A stretch of DNA of 64,000 bases from JAMXLO01 sp963850535 (GTDB lineage Bacteria > Pseudomonadota > Alphaproteobacteria > Acetobacterales > Acetobacteraceae). Below the pieces are notes generated by a model, which saw nothing but the letters and a program-made list of their open reading frames with translations, ran no database searches and was not told where the DNA came from. A program made the position numbers and the translations under genes. This document shows positions 18,622 to 28,048 of the stretch, piece by piece. Each line of letters begins with the position of its first letter. Position 1 is the first letter of the stretch. The DNA lies in NCBI GenBank assembly GCA_963850535.1, contig CAWKMC010000039.1:186001-250000 (forward strand), in the 5' to 3' direction.

Positions 18622-20517
18622 TTAAGACGCATGCTCCATACGTACGCCCGGATGGAAATGCGCATATACCCGCCGCGCGATTTCCTTGCTGATTCCCGGC
18701 GCCGCCTCCAGGTCAGCGAGCCCGGCCATCTTCACGCCGCGTGCCGAACCGAAATGGTTCAGCAGCGCGCGCTTACGGGCCGCGCCGATGCCCTGGACCT
18801 CGTCAAGTTCGCTCTGACGAATGTTCTTCGACCGTCCGGCGCGATGGGTGCTGATCGCGAACCGGTGTGCTTCATCGCGTAACCGCTGGAGGAAATACAG
18901 CACAGGATCGCGTGGCGGCAGTTGGAAGGGTTCCATGCCATCCGAGTAGAACCACTCGCGGCCGGCATCGCGATCGGGTCCCTTGGCGATCGCCACCAGC
19001 TTTACATCCTGCACACCGAGGTCGGTCAGCACGTCGCGCGCCGCCGACAATTGACCCGCCCCGCCATCGATCAGCACGACGTCCGGCCAGTCGGTCGCCG
19101 GCGCGCCCTCTTCTTGCTCCTTCAATGCGCGGGTGAAGCGACGTGTCAGCACCTCGCGCATCATCGCAAAATCGTCGCCCGGTGTGACCGGGCCGCGGAT
19201 CGCGAACTTGCGATAGGCGGCCTTTCGGAAGCCCTCGGGGCCGGCGACGATCATTACGCCATAGGGGTTCGTGCCCATGATGTGCGAGTTGTCGTAAACC
19301 TCGATGCGCTCGGGCGGTGCGGGTAGGCTGAACAACTGCGCCACACCTTCCAGCAGCTTGGCCTGACCGGCGCTCTCGGCCAGCTTGCGCTCCAGCGCTT
19401 CTCGCGCGTTCACCTCGGCGTGCTGCACAACGGCGCGCTTTTCGCCACGCTGCGGCACATGGATCTCTACCTTGCGGTCTGCCTTTAGGCTCAGCGCCTC
19501 GGCGACCAGTTCCTGTTCGGGTAGCGTGTGATTCGCCAGCACGCAGGGCGGCGGCGGCTTATCGTCGTAGAACTGAGCGACAAAGGCGGCGAGCACCTCC
19601 CCGGCGTCCTCACCCTTCGTGTTCGATGGGAAGAAAGCACGGTTGCCGTTGTTGCGCCCACCACGAACGAAGAAGACCTGTACGCAGGTCTGGCCTGCGA
19701 TCTGCCACGCGGCCATGACATCGGCGTCCTGCAGACTGGCGGGATTCACGACGTCGTTGCCCTGCACGAAGGTCAGGGCACGGATGCGGTCGCGCACCGC
19801 CGCAGCATGCTCGAATTCCAGCGCTTCGGCCGCGTGCTCCATCTCGTTCGCCAACTCGCGCTGCACGGTGGCGGACTTGCCGGCCAAGAATGCCTTCGCC
19901 TGACCGATCAGGCGGGCGTAATTCTCCCCGCTGATCCGTCCGACACAGGGTGCCGAGCAGCGCCTGATCTGGAACAGCAGGCAGGGGCGGGTGCGATTGG
20001 CGAACACCGTGTCGGCACACGAGCGCAACAGGAACACCCGCTGCATCGCCGTGACCGTCTGGTTCACTGCCCAGGCCGAGGCAAACGGGCCCCAGTAGCT
20101 GCCCTTCCGCACCTGAGCGCCGCGATGCTTGGCGATCTGCGGGTAGGGGTGGTCCTCGGTCAGCATCAGCCACGGATATGACTTGTCGTCCCGCAGCACG
20201 ATGTTGAAGCGCGGCTTGAGCCGCTTGATCAGGTTGGCCTCGAGCAGCAGCGCCTCGGCCTCGGTGTGGGTGGTGATGACCTCCATTGCGGCGGTCTCGT
20301 TCACCATCCGCCGCAGCCGTTCGTCCAGCCGGCCAACCTGGGTGTAGGCAGTGACCCGCTTCTTTAGGCTGCGCGCCTTGCCGACGTACAGTGCGTCACC
20401 CTTCGCGTCGAGCATGCGATAGACGCCAGGGTTGAACGGCATGGTGACCAGTGCCGCCTCGATGGCTGCCACGCCAGTCGGAACAGAGCCAGTCGGAACA
20501 GAGGATGAATCATTCAC
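18622..20517 (-). CDS. uvrC: Excinuclease ABC subunit C
   Basis: A 631-residue UvrC, the nuclease that makes both incisions around UvrAB-marked DNA lesions. The N-terminal GIY-YIG domain reads MPFNPGVYRMLDAKGDALYV followed by GKARSLKKRV. The UVR motif region, the RNase H-like C-terminal nuclease domain (VEVYDNSHI-type motif seen as IEVYDNSHIMGTNPYG; VVLIDGGAGQLSAA) and the helix-hairpin-helix end (VQGIGAARKRALLNHFG) are all intact. The first codons contain a 15-base tandem duplication encoding SVPTG twice, so the true start may vary. Downstream on the same strand are the small envelope genes; pgsA and moaDE, its usual neighbours, are displaced. Confidence 0.95.
   Translation of the reverse strand: MNDSSSVPTGSVPTGVAAIEAALVTMPFNPGVYRMLDAKGDALYVGKARSLKKRVTAYTQVGRLDERLRRMVNETAAMEVITTHTEAEALLLEANLIKRLKPRFNIVLRDDKSYPWLMLTEDHPYPQIAKHRGAQVRKGSYWGPFASAWAVNQTVTAMQRVFLLRSCADTVFANRTRPCLLFQIRRCSAPCVGRISGENYARLIGQAKAFLAGKSATVQRELANEMEHAAEALEFEHAAAVRDRIRALTFVQGNDVVNPASLQDADVMAAWQIAGQTCVQVFFVRGGRNNGNRAFFPSNTKGEDAGEVLAAFVAQFYDDKPPPPCVLANHTLPEQELVAEALSLKADRKVEIHVPQRGEKRAVVQHAEVNAREALERKLAESAGQAKLLEGVAQLFSLPAPPERIEVYDNSHIMGTNPYGVMIVAGPEGFRKAAYRKFAIRGPVTPGDDFAMMREVLTRRFTRALKEQEEGAPATDWPDVVLIDGGAGQLSAARDVLTDLGVQDVKLVAIAKGPDRDAGREWFYSDGMEPFQLPPRDPVLYFLQRLRDEAHRFAISTHRAGRSKNIRQSELDEVQGIGAARKRALLNHFGSARGVKMAGLADLEAAPGISKEIARRVYAHFHPGVRMEHAS
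20474..20503. repeat. 15-base tandem duplication in the uvrC 5' end
   Basis: The unit CCAGTCGGAACAGAG occurs twice head to tail. It encodes a repeated five-residue segment ahead of the conserved GIY-YIG domain. Being a multiple of three, it does not affect the frame. It is probably a slippage event in a tolerant linker. Confidence 0.9.
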
Positions 20518-20718
20518 GGTAGGGATAATTTGGCGTCACGCCGGCATCAGCCCAGCTTTGCTTCGCTGCCGGACGGTCCACCCTTCCTGTGGATAACATT
20601 GTGGGTGCCGCTACTCCCCTTCGTGTAAGTCCCTCGGAATCGCTGGCTTGCGGCACGATTGCAAAAAATTTAGGCAAAAGCTAACTCCTTGAAATCGTTG
20701 CGACCTCCAGCATGAATG

Positions 20719-21198
20719 TTACCCATCCGTTAACTTTTTGCTCCCCCTTGATTCGCTATTAACGGCGGCTTGCGGCGGGGTGGACAAGTCCCGCTGGCGA
20801 CGTTCGATCTCCACTCCCGCTGAGGTCGCATCCGCGAAGATGTCAAGCTTCTCTACCCGAACTCGTGCCAGATGCACCCTCCGGTCGGCCAGACAGGCGT
20901 CGGCAATCCGCTCCGCCAGCGTCTCGACCAGCCGCACGTGGCCGGCGGCGACGATGCTTCGCACCCGTTCCGCCAGCTTCTCGTAGTCCACCACTCGCGC
21001 CATCTCGTCCCCGCCGACCCGCTGGCGTGACAGCGGCCGTGCGCCGTCGTCCTCGACGCCGAGATCCACGTTGATCCGCACGCGCTGCGGTGCTGCATGC
21101 TCGTGCGGATGCACGCCGATGCTGGCCGTCAGCACCATATCGCGCAGGAACATGTGCCGAAGCGCCCGGGAGCTGCTGGCGATCGGTTGAGCTTCCAT
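20719..21198 (-). CDS. folB: Dihydroneopterin aldolase-like protein
   Basis: A 159-residue protein with the FolB fold. It would convert 7,8-dihydroneopterin to 6-hydroxymethyl-dihydropterin in folate synthesis. Motifs are MFLRDMVLTASIGVHPHEH near the start, RVRINVDLGV, VVDYEKLAERVRSIV and VETLAERIADACL, with a terminal strand VRVEKLDIFADA. I chose the ATG at 21198 rather than the longer frame because it follows the upstream reductase stop by five bases and gives the usual length. It is probably co-transcribed with the reductase upstream. The C-terminal 20 residues are variable. Confidence 0.88.
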   Translation of the reverse strand: MEAQPIASSSRALRHMFLRDMVLTASIGVHPHEHAAPQRVRINVDLGVEDDGARPLSRQRVGGDEMARVVDYEKLAERVRSIVAAGHVRLVETLAERIADACLADRRVHLARVRVEKLDIFADATSAGVEIERRQRDLSTPPQAAVNSESRGSKKLTDG

Positions 21199-21203
21199 GC
21201 GCG

Positions 21204-22034
21204 TCACTCCTCGGGCGGCGGCCCGTGGCGGCCGGACTGCCACTGCAGGTGCTGGCCGCCGTCGAGTGCCAGCATCTGCCCCGTCATTGCCGGCAGGGCA
21301 AGTATAGAGAGCACGGCGCGGGCAATCTCGTCGGGGTCGGTGCCGTGGTGCAGCGGCACAGAGGCCGACTGTCGTGTGAATTGTTCTTGTGTCTGCCGAG
21401 GGCTGGCGAGCGCCGGCCCAGGACCGATGCCGTTCACCCGGATGCGTGGCGCCAGCGCGAGCGCCATCGATTGGGTCAATGCCCACAGCCCGGCCTTCGC
21501 GACGGTGTAGGAGATAAAGTGCGGCGTGATCGACCACACCCGCTGGTCCAGCATGTTGATCACAACGCCTTCGGCGTCGGCAGGCAGTTGGCGGGCGAAG
21601 TGCTGCATGAGCACGAAGGGTGCGCGAAGGCCTGGCTCGATATGGGCGTCCCATGAGGCACGGCTGGCGTCATGCCATTCATCGCGTTCAAACGGGCTGG
21701 CGTTGTTGACCAGTACGCCGATCGGTCCAAGCGCAGCGACGGCTTCCGGTAAGAGCGCCTGGGTGGCGGTTTCGTTGCCCAGATCGGCGCTTAACAGGCA
21801 GGCGCGGCGGTCCAATCGACGGATCGCCTCGCAGGTCCCCACGCCGGCGTCGCGGTTGGTATGGCAATGGACGGCGATATCAAACCCGGCCTTCGCGAGC
21901 GCGACCGCGATGGTGCGACCGATCCGATGTGCCGCGCCGGTCACCAGTGCGGCACGGGGAATGCGTGCGGGAATGTCCAACGCCGGAACCATCTGTCGGC
22001 GACATTGGTTCGACGCGTCGCTCTGTTCAAGCAT
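21204..22034 (-). CDS. Short-chain dehydrogenase, pteridine-reductase/FolM-like
   Basis: Up to 276 residues with a Rossmann NAD(P)-binding start ALVTGAAHRIGRTIAVALAK, the NNASPFERDEWHD segment, the catalytic SYTVAKAGL (Tyr-x-x-x-Lys) and a C-terminal MLALDGGQHL. The TG-x-x-x-RIG and NNAS-F motifs resemble PTR1/FolM, which reduce dihydropterins using NADPH. Its position directly upstream of folB supports a pterin or folate role. An alternative start is the ATG at 21992. Product specificity is inferred from motif and context, not shown. Confidence 0.8.
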   Translation of the reverse strand: MLEQSDASNQCRRQMVPALDIPARIPRAALVTGAAHRIGRTIAVALAKAGFDIAVHCHTNRDAGVGTCEAIRRLDRRACLLSADLGNETATQALLPEAVAALGPIGVLVNNASPFERDEWHDASRASWDAHIEPGLRAPFVLMQHFARQLPADAEGVVINMLDQRVWSITPHFISYTVAKAGLWALTQSMALALAPRIRVNGIGPGPALASPRQTQEQFTRQSASVPLHHGTDPDEIARAVLSILALPAMTGQMLALDGGQHLQWQSGRHGPPPEE

Positions 22035-22080
22035 GCGTTGCCGATGGCAGCTTCTGCGGCGTCGTCACCGGGGGCAAATC

Positions 22081-22920
22081 ATGTTCCGTGTGCTGCTGTT
22101 TCTGGCTCTCGTGCTTCCGTGGGGCGTCGCGTTCGCGGAGCCGCTTTGGCAAACGCTGCCGCCTACACCGCCGCCGGTGCCCGGGGAACACACAGGTCAC
22201 GCCAAGGTCAACGGCATCAGCCTGTACTACGCCACCATCGGGCAAGGCTCGTCCGTGGTGTTGCTGCACGGCGGTCTGGCAAACTCAGACTACTGGGGCA
22301 ACCAGGTAAAGGCGCTGGCGCCGCATCATCTGGTGATCGTGGTGGATAGTCGCGGTCACGGTCGGAGCACGCGAGATGCGCGTCCCTACGGCTACGACCT
22401 GATGGCGGATGACGTCGTGGCCTTGCTCGACACACTGCACATTGCCAAAGCCGACGTGGTGGGCTGGAGCGATGGCGGCATCCTGGGCCTGGATTTGGCC
22501 ATTCGCCATCCGGACCGGGTCGGCAAGGTGTTCGCCTTTGCCGCCAACACCGTGACCAGCGGGGTGCAGGAGGGGGTAGAGAAGAACCCGACTTTCGCCC
22601 GGTTCATCGAGCGGGCCGGGCACGAATACGCGCGTCTTTCGTCAACGCCCAAGGAATACGACGCCTTCGTCGCGCAGATCAGCCAGATGTGGGAGACCCA
22701 GCCGAATTGGACTGACGAGCAGCTGAAGTCAATTCGTTCGCCGATTCTGGTGGTCGATGGCGACCATGACGAGGCAATCAAGCGGTCGCACACAGAATAT
22801 ATAGCAGCGACGATCCCGGGCGCCGGATTGCTGATCCTGCCCAACACCAGCCATTTCGCATTCTTGCAGGATCCCACGCTGTTCAACTCGGCCGTTCTGC
22901 ATTTTCTTGGTGATCGCTGA
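22081..22920 (+). CDS. Exported alpha/beta hydrolase
   Basis: A 279-residue hydrolase with a signal peptide (MFRVLLFLALVLPWGVAFA). The alpha/beta fold shows the oxyanion motif VVLLHGGLANSDYW, the nucleophile elbow VVGWSDGG with Ser130, a late Asp in ILVVDGDHDE and His in NTSHFAF. It is likely a periplasmic esterase, lactonase or peptidase-like enzyme; the substrate is unknown. It is divergent from the FolM-like gene and upstream of the SNF2 helicase on the same strand. Confidence 0.85.
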   Translation: MFRVLLFLALVLPWGVAFAEPLWQTLPPTPPPVPGEHTGHAKVNGISLYYATIGQGSSVVLLHGGLANSDYWGNQVKALAPHHLVIVVDSRGHGRSTRDARPYGYDLMADDVVALLDTLHIAKADVVGWSDGGILGLDLAIRHPDRVGKVFAFAANTVTSGVQEGVEKNPTFARFIERAGHEYARLSSTPKEYDAFVAQISQMWETQPNWTDEQLKSIRSPILVVDGDHDEAIKRSHTEYIAATIPGAGLLILPNTSHFAFLQDPTLFNSAVLHFLGDR

Positions 22921-22963
22921 ACGCACTTGGCCCCGGCGCACGGGGCGGCCGCAGCATGCCGGC

Positions 22964-25631
22964 ATGCCGCACGTGAACCTGCGTCTTACACCGCACGGGC
23001 ATCTGGTGCTGGAGCACTCTGCTGATGCGGCGGAGCTCGACGAGCGCACCGCGTCGCGCCTGACTGAGGCGTTCGCGCGCGGTACTGGCCAGGGACTGCT
23101 GCGCCTCGGCGCCGGCGAGTTGGGAGTCACGCTGCCGCCCCTGTTCGCCTGGTGGCGCGGCTTTGCCGGCCGGTATTTCGGGGCGCTCTGCCTGCAATCA
23201 TCTGGCAGCAATGTTCCGGAGCTGGCGCCGCCCAGCGAAGCAGATCTGGCATCGTTGGTGCTAACGGCGCCGATGATGACCGGGGCGGAGTACTTCACGA
23301 CGGATGTGCTGCGCGCGCTATGGCAGAAGATCGCGGCGGCGGTGGCGGCATCGCTGGCCGCGGCAAAGAGCGACCTGCAGAGTTTTCTGAGGAGCCTCAA
23401 TCCCGCCTGGAACCTGGTCGGTCGCGTCCACTTCAATCTTGCCGAGAACCGTGCCGACGGTGATGCGCCGTTTGCTTTTCTCGCGACATACACGACGCAG
23501 CTCTCGTCGCAGGCACGGGCGCAGCATGTGCCGCTCGGGCAGGCGTTGCGCGAATATGCCGGCGCGGCCAATCGCCCTCGGCTGCTGTCTCTGCTGCTGC
23601 CGGTGCAGCGCGCCACCGAGACCTGCGCCTGGCTGCGATCGATGCTGGATGACGGCACGCTGTATCATCCGCTGCGCTGGACGCCACACGAGGCCTCGCA
23701 GCTTCTTGCCAGCGTGCCGGACCTCGAGCGAGCCGGCCTGGTTGTGCGCATGCCGCCGACCTGGCGCGCCAGTCGACCGCCGCGCCCGCTGGTCACCGGA
23801 ACCGTCGGTGCGCGCCGACCCTCGGCGCTCGGCCTCGATGGCGTGCTGGACTTTCGCATGGACGTGACGCTGGACGGCGAGACGCTGAGCGAGAAGGAGA
23901 TCGCCGCGCTGCTGTCGGGCACCGACTCGCTGGTGCTGCTGCGCGGCCAGTGGGTGGAGATCGATCGCGAACGGCTCGAGCGCTCGATCCAGCAATTCCG
24001 CGAAGCGGAGCAACTGGCGGAACGCGAGGGTCTATCGTTCGCCGCCGCCATGCGGATGCTCGCGGGTGCTGCGGTAGTCGATAGCCCGAGCGATGTTGCC
24101 GTCGCGGACTGGTCGCAGGTGACGGCAGGGCCATGGCTTGCCGATACGCTGCGCAGACTGCGCTCGCCCGATGCCGCGCGGGACGACAGCGAGCCTTCGC
24201 TGCGCGGCACGCTGCGTCCGTACCAGCGCGCCGGCGTGCAGTGGCTGCGCCTGCTGTCGGGGCTGCGGCTTGGCGCTTGCCTCGCCGACGACATGGGCCT
24301 GGGCAAGACCGTGCAGGTGCTGGCGCTGCTGCTGGCGGAACGGCGCGGCCCAAGCCTGCTGGTGGCACCGGCATCCCTGCTGGCCAACTGGGCGGCCGAG
24401 GTGGAGAAGTTCGCACCCGACCTGCGCGTCTCCATCGTGCATCCCTCGGCGATGAGCACGGCGGAGATCAGCGAATTCACAGCGGAGCATGCCGCAAGGC
24501 TGGATCTGGCGATCACCAGCTACGGTTCGCTGCTGCGCATCAGTGCGCTGTCGGAAATCGAATGGCACTATGCCGTCCTGGACGAGGCGCAGGCGATCAA
24601 GAACCCGAACGCGAAGCAGACGCGCGCGGCGAAGGCGCTGAAGGCGAGTGCACGGGTCGCGCTGACCGGCACGCCGGTAGAGAATCACTTGGGCGACCTG
24701 TGGTCGATCTTCGACTTCATCAATCCCGGCCTGCTGGGTTCAGCGAAGCAGTTCCGCCGCTATGCCAAAATGCTGGCCGATCGCGAGACCAACCCATACG
24801 GTCCGCTGCGCGAGCTGGTGCGTCCCTACATCCTGCGCCGGATGAAGACCGATAAGGCGATCATCAGCGACCTGCCCGACAAGAGCGAGGTGAAGGCGTG
24901 GTGCAGCCTCAGCCGCCGGCAGGCAGCCCTTTATGAGCAGGCGGTGCGTGAGCTGGAGCGCGCGCTGGAGAACAGCGAGGGCATCGAGCGCAAAGGGGTC
25001 GTGCTGGCGATGCTGATGCGGCTCAAGCAGATCTGCAATCATCCCACGCAGTGGCTGCGCGACAACGTCTGGGCGGAATCCGACAGCGGCAAGTTGGCGC
25101 GCCTGCGCGAGATCGCCGAGGTTGTCGGATCACGCCAGGAGAAGATGCTGGTGTTCAGCCAATTCCGCGAGATGACCGCGCCCCTCGCGGCATTTCTTGG
25201 CGAAGTGTTCGGCCGACCGGGGGTGGTCCTGCACGGCGGGACCGCGGTCCGCGCGTCGACGCGATGTGGTGCGTGCGTTCCAGGAGGATGAGAACGTGCC
25301 GTTCTTCGTGCTGTCGCTGAAGGCTGGCGGATCGGGGCTCAATCTCACCGCCGCTTCGCACGTGGTGCATTTCGATCGCTGGTGGAACCCCGCAGTGGAG
25401 AACCAGGCGACCGACCGCGCATTCCGCATCGGTCAGCGGCGCAATGTGCTGGTGCACAAGTTTGTTTGCCGCGGCACCGTCGAGGAGAAGATCGACGCCT
25501 TGATCGAATCCAAGCAGGGCATGTCTGATGGATTGCTGGCGGGCGGCAGCGAGATCAACCTGACCGAGATGAAGGACGACGAACTGCTGCGTCTGGTGGC
25601 GCTCGATCTGAACGCCGCGATGAGGGACTGA
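22964..25631 (+). CDS. SNF2-family DNA helicase/ATPase, one frameshift
   Basis: About 889 residues. An N-terminal SNF2-associated region (roughly residues 1-400) precedes the ATPase core: motif I LADDMGLGKTVQVLALLLA, motif II VLDEAQAIKN, motif III ALTGTPVENHLGDLWSI, then in the second lobe the arginine-finger region ATDRAFRIGQRRNVLVHKF. Such proteins translocate on double-stranded DNA and remodel bound complexes. The frame breaks near 25245, between VVLHGGTAV and RRDVVRAFQEDENVPFF; one base restores it. I favour the ATG at 22964; a TTG 57 bases earlier is in frame. The next gene encodes a SWIM zinc-finger protein four bases downstream, a frequent partner of bacterial SNF2 enzymes. Confidence 0.88.
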
Positions 25632-25634
25632 CGA

Positions 25635-26407
25635 ATGTCATGGGACGGAAGCTGGACCGACTATGTCCCGGTGGCGGAACGCCGCCGTCGCGCCGCGCGC
25701 GAAGTGGCGAAGCTTTCCAGGAAGGGCCATCCGGTTGCCCCAGTGGTCATCGAGGGCCGTGCCATCGCCACAACGTTCTGGGGCAAGGCGTGGTGCGAGA
25801 ACCTGGAAAGCTACCAGGATTTCGCCAGCCGCTTGCCGCGCGGGCGCAGCTATGTGCGCAACGGCTCGGTGCTCGACCTGCAGATCGCGTCGGGCGCCGT
25901 GACGGCGATGGTCAGCGGGTCCCATCTTTACCGCACTGCCGTCAGCATCGATGCGGTGGCCAGGCGGCAATGGCGTTCGATCTGCAAGGATTGCGCCGGT
26001 GCGATCAATTCGCTGGTCGAGTTGCTGCAAGGGCGGCTGTCGCACGGCGTGATGGAACGCATCTGCCGCCAGGGCCTGGGACTGTTTCCCACGCCCGATC
26101 AGATAGGTTCCGGTGCAGCTGTCCCGACTTCGCCTTCATGTGCAAGCACGTGGCGGCGGTGCTGTATGGTGTCGGTGCCCGATTGGATAAGCAGCCGGAA
26201 CTGCTGTTCCGACTGCGTGGCGTCAACGAGAAGGATCTGCTGGCTCGCATCGACGACCCACTGCCGAAGGAGGCCGCGCCCGCCACCGGCAAGGTGCTGG
26301 AGGCGGGCGATCTGTCGGCGATGTTCGGGCTCGACATGGCGCCGGGTGAAGCGCCATCGCCTGTCCGGCCCAAGGAAAAGAAACGGGCCAAGGCGATGTC
26401 GCGCTAG
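25635..26407 (+). CDS. SWIM zinc-finger protein, one frameshift
   Basis: About 257 residues. The N-terminal part, including TTFWGKAWCENLESYQDFA and LPRGRSYVRNGSVLDLQI, is typical of bacterial SWIM proteins that sit beside SNF2 helicases. The zinc motif CSCPDFAFMCKHVAAVLYG (C-x-C ... C-x-H) is present, but in another frame: the frame shifts near 26105, just before it. The C-terminus is a basic linker (PVRPKEKKRAKAMSR). It probably forms a functional pair with the helicase immediately upstream, binding DNA or partner proteins. The biological role of the pair is not established. Confidence 0.8.
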
Positions 26408-26447
26408 CCAGCACGCTCACCCGCACATCGGAGAGGTGCGGTGCGTA

Positions 26448-26915
26448 TTAGCCCATTACTGCCTTGCGGCGTTCCAGGCTGTCGGCCGGCCACAGCTCGC
26501 GCGAGCTGTAGTAGGCGTCGAATGCCGGCACTCCGTGGGGCAAGTTGATCCACGGCAGCTTCGACCGGGTGTAGATGTGCACGTCGGGTGGCAGCCCCGT
26601 CGGATCGTCCAGCGTACCGACACGGAGGAAGCTGAGTTTGGTCAGGCCTCCGTAGTTGCTCCAGACCGCTGTGCCGCAATCCGGGCAGCGGAACACAGTG
26701 TGAGGCCGGCCACTGTCGGTTGGCATTTCGAAGGGCTTGGGATCGCCGGAGAGCAACTCGACCCGGTCGGCCTCGATCAAGGCGTTCAGCACGAACGCAG
26801 TGCCGGTCTGGCGCTGGCAGTCCTTGCAGTGACAGCAATGCACGAACATCGGCCGAGACCGCATGCGGTAGCGCAGCACGCCGCAGGCGCAGCCGCCATC
26901 GAATGTATCAGTCAT
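26448..26915 (-). CDS. GFA (CENP-V/glutathione-dependent formaldehyde-activating) family protein
   Basis: A 155-residue zinc protein. Likely ligands are Cys9 and Cys11 (GGCACG), Cys27, Cys28, Cys30 and Cys33 (HCCHCKDCQ), and Cys77 and Cys80 (FRCPDCGT), the full GFA set. GFA proteins are often annotated as S-hydroxymethylglutathione synthase, but most have no proven activity. A GGAGG lies upstream of the ATG. It is convergent with the SWIM gene. Confidence 0.88.
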   Translation of the reverse strand: MTDTFDGGCACGVLRYRMRSRPMFVHCCHCKDCQRQTGTAFVLNALIEADRVELLSGDPKPFEMPTDSGRPHTVFRCPDCGTAVWSNYGGLTKLSFLRVGTLDDPTGLPPDVHIYTRSKLPWINLPHGVPAFDAYYSSRELWPADSLERRKAVMG

Positions 26916-27019
26916 GGTGCTTCCTCCAGGCGGCCGGACTATTGCCAGAACCCGCGTCCGGCCAGAAGACCAATCGGCCCCTTCCGCCTCACGCCGATAT
27001 CTGCGAGCGTCGAGCTATC

Positions 27020-28048
27020 ATGAACGACGCCATTGCCACTGACCCGATCGCGCTCCATCGCGGACTGCTGACACTCGACACCCATATCGACATTCCCTGG
27101 CCGACCGGCCCCGATCCATTCCTGGAGGGTCCGCGCCGGGTGGACCTGCCGAAGATGCATCGCGGCGGCATGGCTGCCGGTTGCTTCGCAGCCTATGTGC
27201 CGCAGGCAGCACGAACGCCCGAAAATGAGGCCGCGGCGTTCGAACGGGCTATCGGCATGCTGCAGGCGATCCGCGCGATGGGGCGAAGCGAGAATGGCAT
27301 TACCGCGCGCGTCGCGGTCACCGCGGACGAGATCGCTGCGTGCAAGCGCGATAGCGTGCTGGCAATCGTTCTGGCCGTGGAGAACGGCTTTGCGATGGGC
27401 CACGACCTATCGCGGCTGGCACGTTTCCGCGCAATGGGGGCGCGCTACCTGACCTTGACCCACAACGGCCACAACGCTCTGGCCAACTCATGCAATTGCC
27501 GCATTGACCTGGGTGACGCGCTGACCGAGCACGGCGGCCTAAGCCCGCTTGGCCGTGCCGCCATCGCTGAACTGAACCGCCTGGGGATGCTGGTCGATGT
27601 CGCACACGTCTCCCGCGACAGCATGCTGCAGGCGGCCGATCTATCGCGCACGCCGATCGTTTCGACCCACTCCTGCATCCGGACGCTGTGCGACAATGCG
27701 CGCAACATGGATGACGCGCAGCTCGATGTGCTGCGCGACGTGGGCGGCGTCATCCAGATCACCGCAGTCGCCGCCTTCCTCAGACCGGAGGGTAAGCCTG
27801 ATACGGTCAAGGTGGCCGACTTTGCCGATCATGTGGACTACGCCGTGAGGCGCATCGGCATCGAACACGTCGGTATCTCGTCGGATTTTGACGGTGGCGG
27901 TGGATTTACCGGCTGGCATGATGCCGGCGAGAGCGCGAACATCACCGTCGAGCTGTTGCGTCGCGGCTACGACCGGCAGGAGATCGCCGCGCTGTGGGGC
28001 GGCAACTTCCTGCGCGTGCTGCGGATTGCGGAGGAGAGGGCCGGCTGA
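27020..28048 (+). CDS. Membrane dipeptidase, M19 family
   Basis: A 342-residue renal-dipeptidase homologue, a binuclear zinc hydrolase of dipeptides, often active on D-residue or dehydro-dipeptides. Metal ligands are His22 and Asp24 (LDTHIDIP), Glu121 (AVENGF), His196 (VDVAHVS) and His217 (VSTHSC). GISSDFDGGGGF near the C-terminus is typical. There is no signal peptide, so it is probably cytoplasmic despite the family name. Its stop overlaps the start of the aldo/keto reductase (TGATG), so the two are coupled. Confidence 0.93.
   Translation: MNDAIATDPIALHRGLLTLDTHIDIPWPTGPDPFLEGPRRVDLPKMHRGGMAAGCFAAYVPQAARTPENEAAAFERAIGMLQAIRAMGRSENGITARVAVTADEIAACKRDSVLAIVLAVENGFAMGHDLSRLARFRAMGARYLTLTHNGHNALANSCNCRIDLGDALTEHGGLSPLGRAAIAELNRLGMLVDVAHVSRDSMLQAADLSRTPIVSTHSCIRTLCDNARNMDDAQLDVLRDVGGVIQITAVAAFLRPEGKPDTVKVADFADHVDYAVRRIGIEHVGISSDFDGGGGFTGWHDAGESANITVELLRRGYDRQEIAALWGGNFLRVLRIAEERAG

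Noticed and set aside
20588..20596. TGTGGATAA, a perfect DnaA-box nine-mer upstream of uvrC
   Set aside because: A single match is expected by chance about once in this much sequence; there is no cluster, AT-rich unwinding region or replication gene nearby.
22964..26407. SNF2 plus SWIM pair as a phage-defence system
   Set aside because: No methylase, nuclease, DUF1998 or other defence partner adjoins; the pair is widespread without such context, so I do not claim it.
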